Assembly: GCA_020849275.1 (NCBI GenBank)
Contig: JADLGO010000067.1
Location: 1-64,000 of the forward strand
Source: Chthonomonadales bacterium
Lineage (GTDB): Bacteria; Armatimonadota; Chthonomonadetes; Chthonomonadales; CAJBBX01
Direction of reading: 5' to 3'
Length of the DNA: 64,000 bases
A program made the translations under genes and the position numbers. Shown piece after piece: positions 60,272 through 64,000 of the stretch. Under the pieces are notes generated by a model. It ran no database searches, was not told the DNA's origin, and worked only from the letters and a program-made list of their open reading frames with translations. Position 1 is the stretch's first letter. Each line of letters starts with the position of its first letter.

Positions 60272-61229
60272 GGTGACGGTGGACGGCGCCGTTGCGACGC
60301 TCGGTACGCGAGTCGAGCCCGGGGTAGACGACGTGCGCGTGGCTGGCCAGCCGATCCGACTACCGGATCGGCACGTCTACATCGTCCTGAACAAGCCGAC
60401 CGGCTACGTCACCACCGTTCGCGACGCGCACGCCGAACGCACCGTGATGAACCTGCTCGCCGGCGTCGGCCGTCGGGTGTTCCCCGTCGGCCGCCTCGAC
60501 GCCGACACCGCCGGGCTGCTGGTCCTCACCGACGACGGCGACTTCGCTCACACCCTGATGCACCCAAGCCACCAGGTTCCGAAGACCTACCGCGCGCTCG
60601 TGCGCGGCGAGATGCCCGCGGACGCCGCCACCGATCTGCGCTCGGGAGTCCTTCTGGACGACGGCATGACCGCCCCGGCGCGCGTGGAGTGGGTCGACTA
60701 CGACGCGCGGCAGAACGTAACGGTTGTGGACATCACCCTTCATGAGGGGCGGAACCGCCAGGTGCGCCGGATGCTCAAGGCCGTCGGCTTCCCGGCGCTC
60801 GCCCTTACGCGCATCGCGATCGGGCCGCTTGCGCTCACCGGCCTGGCCCCCGGCACCTGGCGCCGATTGCGCGCCGACGAGGTGCGGGCGCTGGCCGGCT
60901 CCGGCGCGCCCGAGCCTTCCCTTCCCCGCCGTCCCGAACCGGACGCCGTCCCGATGCCCGCCACCGAGCCGCGCGCGCCGCGCCGAAGGAAGCAGACGTC
61001 GCCTGGTGACGAGCGGCCGGCCCGTCGGACGCCGCCCGACGGGGCGCATGCCGCGCCGCCGAAGGGCCGCCGCATGAGCGACGCCGAGGCTCACGAGGAG
61101 GCCCGCCGCATCGCCGAGCAGATCCGCCGCGGCGGCCGCGAGGAGAGCCTCGGGGACGGGCAGCGCGTGGGCCGGCGAGCACAGCCCGCGCCACGCAAGA
61201 AGGGCAGGGGTCCGCATGGCGCCCGCTAG
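60189..61229 (+). CDS. rluB: 23S rRNA pseudouridine synthase, RsuA/RluB family
   Basis: 346 residues. S4 domain at 1-60 (RLQKVLASAGLGSRRSCETLIAAGKV), then the catalytic Asp in VGRLDADTAGLLVLT, with HEGRNRQVRRMLKAVG. The C-terminal 100 residues are a basic, Arg/Pro-rich tail that may bind RNA. RluB converts U2605 of 23S rRNA in E. coli; RsuA targets 16S U516, and which applies here is uncertain, though the tail favours RluB. ATG 60189 matches the family start although it lies 83 bp inside the carboxypeptidase gene. The next gene overlaps by 14 bp. Confidence 0.88.
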   Translation: MQERLQKVLASAGLGSRRSCETLIAAGKVTVDGAVATLGTRVEPGVDDVRVAGQPIRLPDRHVYIVLNKPTGYVTTVRDAHAERTVMNLLAGVGRRVFPVGRLDADTAGLLVLTDDGDFAHTLMHPSHQVPKTYRALVRGEMPADAATDLRSGVLLDDGMTAPARVEWVDYDARQNVTVVDITLHEGRNRQVRRMLKAVGFPALALTRIAIGPLALTGLAPGTWRRLRADEVRALAGSGAPEPSLPRRPEPDAVPMPATEPRAPRRRKQTSPGDERPARRTPPDGAHAAPPKGRRMSDAEAHEEARRIAEQIRRGGREESLGDGQRVGRRAQPAPRKKGRGPHGAR

Positions 61230-62121
61230 CCGAGCCCGCCAGGCCCGCGCCCTCGCCGTGGCCTGCGCGATCCTGGCCGGCGCGGTGTCGATGGCCGGCA
61301 CCGCGCCCCTGCGCGTCAGGGATGCTCGCGGCGTCACGGTGACGCTGGCCCGGCCGCCGGCGCGTATCGTCTCCCTGACTCCCGGCAACACGGAGATCCT
61401 GTTCGCCCTGGGGCTCGGGCCGAAGGTGGTGGGCGACACAGCCTATTGCGACTGGCCAGTGGCGGCGCGCAAGCTCCCGAAGGTAGGCGATGTTAACATC
61501 TCCATCGAAAAGGTGATCGCGCTGCGCCCGGACCTGATCCTCGCGAGCGCATCGGCCAGTCGGCGCGCCATCGCGGCGCTTGAGCGCGTACGCGGATACC
61601 GGAGCCGCGTCTTCGCGATCGACCCCCAGAACTTCACAGAGCTCTACGGCGCCATCGAGTCGATCGGGGCGATCACGGATAGGGCCGGTGCCGCCCGGCG
61701 GCTGGTGAGCCGTATGCGGGCCGGCGTGACTGCGGTGCACCGCGCGGCGCTGCGCGATGCCACGCGCCCACGCGTCCTCGTGGTGGTTCAGACGAAGCCG
61801 CTCTGGGTGGTGGGATCCCACAACTTCATGGACGACATCGTGACGCTCGCCGGCGGAATCAACGTTGGGCGCGGCTCCGGCAAGGGATTCCACCCCTTCT
61901 CATTGGAGCGTGTGATCGCGGCCAGGCCCGACGTCCTCCTGGTCGGCGCCGACAGCGCCGCCACCATCCGCTCGTCCCCCGCCTGGCGCGCCGTTCGCGC
62001 CGTGCGGCGCGACGCCGTGCATACGGCCGGCATGGACGACTTCGGCCGGCCCTCGCCGCGGCTCGTGGAGGCGCTGCTTGCCGTGGCTCGTGCGCTCCAC
62101 CCAGGCGCCTTTCGGCGTTGA
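61216..62121 (+). CDS. Periplasmic binding protein of a BtuF/FepB-type ABC transporter
   Basis: 301 residues. A signal peptide (ALAVACAILAGAVSMAG) and two lobes joined by a long helix are visible: RIVSLTPGNTEILFALGLGPKVVGDTAYCDWP, DVNISIEKVIALRPDLIL, and in the second lobe VLVVVQTKPLWVVG with FHPFSLERVIAARPDVLLV. Ligand could be cobalamin, haem or an iron chelate. No lipobox Cys is obvious. It overlaps the rluB stop by 14 bp, and the permease starts by a TTG overlapping its stop (TTGA). Confidence 0.87.
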   Translation: MAPASRARQARALAVACAILAGAVSMAGTAPLRVRDARGVTVTLARPPARIVSLTPGNTEILFALGLGPKVVGDTAYCDWPVAARKLPKVGDVNISIEKVIALRPDLILASASASRRAIAALERVRGYRSRVFAIDPQNFTELYGAIESIGAITDRAGAARRLVSRMRAGVTAVHRAALRDATRPRVLVVVQTKPLWVVGSHNFMDDIVTLAGGINVGRGSGKGFHPFSLERVIAARPDVLLVGADSAATIRSSPAWRAVRAVRRDAVHTAGMDDFGRPSPRLVEALLAVARALHPGAFRR

Positions 62122-63200
62122 ACGCCGCGCGCGCCGAGCGCGCCCCACTGCGGAGGCCGGCGCGTCACGTCCCGTGGCCACTGGCCGCCGCGGTCGTGTC
62201 GGTGGTGCTCGTCGTTCTCTTGTTGCTCGGAGCCGCCCTCGGTCCGGAGGGCGTCAACGTCCCGGGACGACAGGTGGCCCTGGTGGTCACAAGTCACGTT
62301 CCGGGAGTGCGCGCCTGGGTGCGTGGCGTCCCGACGCCGGAGGCGGAAGCCATCGTCTGGCAGGTGCGTCTGCCGCGCGCGGCAAGCGCCGCGCTCGTCG
62401 GCGCCCTGCTCGGCATGGCCGGCGTCGCCCTGCAGGGCCTGCTGATGAACCCGCTGGCGGACCCCTACACGGTCGGCGTCTCGTCGGGTGCCGCCGTCGG
62501 CGCTGCCCTCGCGGAGGTGACCGGCTTCGCTGCCCTGTGGCTGGGCTTCGGCGGCGTGGGCGTGGCGTTCGCCACCGCGCTTGCGGCGGTCACGCTGGTC
62601 TACGCGCTGGCCCGAATCGGCGGCCGCGTGTCGGTGCACACGTTCCTGCTTGCCGGCGTGGTCGTCGGCACCTTCCTGTGGTCACTCATTCCCCTCCTGA
62701 TGGTCCTCGCCGATCGCGCCGAGGACCTCCAGCGTGTCTTCTTCTACCTGATCGGCACGCTGCAGGGCGCGGACTGGCTGCGCGTCGGCATGCTGGCGCC
62801 GTTCGCCGCCGCCTCCGCGCTGCTGCTAGGCCTGTGGTCCCGCGACCTGAACCTGATGACGCTCGGCGAGGAGACGGCGCTGCACCTGGGCGTGTCGGTG
62901 GAGTCCTTCAAGCGAAGGGTGCTGCTCGTCGGGTCGCTGGCCACCGCGGCGGCGGTGTCGGTTGCCGGCATCATCGGTTTCGTGGGTCTGGTGGTGCCCC
63001 ACGTCGCGCGACGGGTCGTGGGGCCCGACCATCGGGCGCTGATGCCCGTGGCGGCCCTGCTTGGCGCGGCCCTGCTCGTCGCTGCCGACATGCTCGTGCG
63101 CGTGTGGCTCAACGACATGCCGGTGGGGGTGGTCACGGCGATCCTTGGCGCGCCGGTCTTCTGCCTGCTGCTGCGACGTGGGCGCGTCGCAGCCTGGTAG
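62118..63200 (+). CDS. FecCD/BtuC-family ABC transporter permease
   Basis: 360 residues with about ten hydrophobic helices. Family motifs: RLPRAASAALVGALLGMAGVALQGLLMNPLADPYTVGVSSGAAVGA, then ARIGGRVSVHTFLLAGVVVGTF, LMTLGEETALHLGVSVESF (coupling region), and GIIGFVGLVVPHVARRVVGPDHR. It imports cobalamin or an iron chelate with the preceding binding protein. The TTG start at 62118 overlaps the upstream stop. No ATPase follows: the next gene is ComF on the other strand after 4 bp, so the ATPase must be elsewhere. Confidence 0.88.
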   Translation: MNAARAERAPLRRPARHVPWPLAAAVVSVVLVVLLLLGAALGPEGVNVPGRQVALVVTSHVPGVRAWVRGVPTPEAEAIVWQVRLPRAASAALVGALLGMAGVALQGLLMNPLADPYTVGVSSGAAVGAALAEVTGFAALWLGFGGVGVAFATALAAVTLVYALARIGGRVSVHTFLLAGVVVGTFLWSLIPLLMVLADRAEDLQRVFFYLIGTLQGADWLRVGMLAPFAAASALLLGLWSRDLNLMTLGEETALHLGVSVESFKRRVLLVGSLATAAAVSVAGIIGFVGLVVPHVARRVVGPDHRALMPVAALLGAALLVAADMLVRVWLNDMPVGVVTAILGAPVFCLLLRRGRVAAW

Positions 63201-63204
63201 GGCG

Positions 63205-63996
63205 CTACCCGCCGCGTGCCGCCGCGGCCACACAGACCGACCGTGCCCCCGCGTTGCTGAGCGCCCGCGCGACCTCGTTCACGGTCGCGCAGGTGGTCAG
63301 AATGTCGTCTACTACCAGCACGCGCCGCCGCGCCACCTCGGTGGGATCACACACGGCGAAAGCGCCGCGCACGTTGGCGGCACGCTCGTCTACGTGCAGT
63401 GAGAACTGCGGGCGGGTGCGGCGCACGCGCCGCACGGCGCGCTCGGAGATTGGCACTTCGAGGGCCCGCGCCAGTGGGCGAGCCAGCAACTCGGATTGGT
63501 TGAACCCGCGCTCCCGCATGCGCGACGGATGCAGGGGCACGGGGACGACCAGATCTGGGCGGACCGCCGCGAAGCCGGAACCGCTCAGGACGCAGGCCAT
63601 GTACTCGCCGAGTGGCGCCCCGAGCGTGTGGAGGCCATCGTATTTCAGGCGCAGGAGAGCGGCACGCAGGGTGCCGGAGAAGTGTCCGGCGGCGCGAGCG
63701 GCGGTGAACAGAAAGGGCGGGGAGGCCCGGCAGGCGGGGCACAGCGCGGCGAGATGGCCCTCGCCGTCGCCCGCCATCGGCATCCCGCAACGCGCGCACA
63801 TCGGCGCGGCGATGTCGGCGAAGGCGGCGCGACACGTGGCGCACAGCGGCGAGTCGCAAGGCTCGAGGCAGACGAGGCATACGGGCGGATAGAGCAGATC
63901 GAGCAAGCCGAGCCCGGCTTCTCGTCCGAGGGCGGAGAGGCGGAGGGCCGCGCCTCGCAATCGGGCTCCGCCGTTGCCTGCCTCCGCGGCGCCCAT
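63205..63996 (-). CDS. comF: ComF-family amidophosphoribosyltransferase-like protein, start uncertain
   Basis: 263 residues. Zinc-finger cysteines CLVCLEPCDSPLCATC and CARCGMP at about 40-75 are followed by a type I phosphoribosyltransferase domain with the PRPP loop VLVVDDILTTCATVNE. In competent bacteria ComF helps DNA uptake; elsewhere the role is unclear. The ATG at 63996 lies 4 bp from the window edge, so the real start may be further right. It converges on the permease gene with a 4-bp gap. Confidence 0.88.
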   Translation of the reverse strand: MGAAEAGNGGARLRGAALRLSALGREAGLGLLDLLYPPVCLVCLEPCDSPLCATCRAAFADIAAPMCARCGMPMAGDGEGHLAALCPACRASPPFLFTAARAAGHFSGTLRAALLRLKYDGLHTLGAPLGEYMACVLSGSGFAAVRPDLVVPVPLHPSRMRERGFNQSELLARPLARALEVPISERAVRRVRRTRPQFSLHVDERAANVRGAFAVCDPTEVARRRVLVVDDILTTCATVNEVARALSNAGARSVCVAAAARGG

Positions 63997-64000
63997 CAGC

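Overview
The window is a very GC-rich bacterial chromosome segment with genes packed on both strands, short gaps, many 1-14 bp start/stop overlaps, and GTG and TTG starts alongside ATG. I see no tRNA, rRNA, CRISPR array, insertion sequence or prophage. The gene mix (GxGYxYP protein, ThuA-like protein, phytanoyl-CoA dioxygenase family, Tat-exported Gfo/Idh/MocA oxidoreductase, DUF4434, clan GH-A glycosidases, DUF1844, FHA/Ser-Thr kinase genes) recalls Armatimonadota or a related heterotrophic lineage. That placement is an inference; no marker in the window decides it.

Layout. 1-12181: end of a copper-amine-oxidase-N-like protein, the Mrp ATPase, a GxGYxYP + ThuA pair, a PhyH oxygenase, a BaiN/YhiN flavoprotein, a secreted DUF4434/FN3 protein, a four-finger C2H2 protein coupled to a phosphoribosyltransferase-hydrolase fusion, and a secreted GH50-like glycosidase. 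12323-18902: one co-directional run from an extended -10 promoter, with a class II aldolase, a long two-Rossmann polyol-type dehydrogenase, an SrlD-like SDR, RadA, NadC and a biotin ligase. 18914-26487: RdgB, an unknown protein, DUF1844, a Nif3-like protein, Gfo/Idh/MocA, ApbE, an aldo/keto reductase, a UroD-like protein and FmdB. 26677-31849: an isolated nuoB-nuoI pair, acnA, and a LysR gene broken by one in-frame TGA. 31871-37289 (minus): the queA-HTH-GT4-DedA run and the moaA-Rieske pair.

37554-49514 is the most distinctive block. The NAD(P)HX repair enzyme is followed by four FHA proteins, a VWA protein, a PP2C phosphatase, KptA (RNA 2'-phosphotransferase), a membrane Ser/Thr kinase with TPR-like repeats, and an unknown protein. 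Kinase, phosphatase and phosphothreonine readers together suggest one phospho-signalling system at the membrane. KptA is an unexpected member.

Beside it, 49501-50484 encodes a polytopic membrane protein. Its three short motifs resemble the active site of presenilin/signal-peptide-peptidase intramembrane aspartyl proteases: Asp158, Gly-Phe-Ala-Asp210 and Pro-Ala-Leu at 256-258. Its promoter is interlocked face to face with that of the neighbouring ANTAR regulator/HisKA_2 kinase pair; both -10 boxes lie in one perfect 10-bp palindrome. The rest holds a flavin reductase, an M29 aminopeptidase, a secreted GH42-like enzyme, a PII-like protein, a D-Ala-D-Ala carboxypeptidase apparently starting at ATC, RluB, a BtuF/BtuC-type pair without an adjacent ATPase, and ComF.

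All assignments come from reading the sequence and recalled family motifs. No database search, structure prediction or topology program was run.
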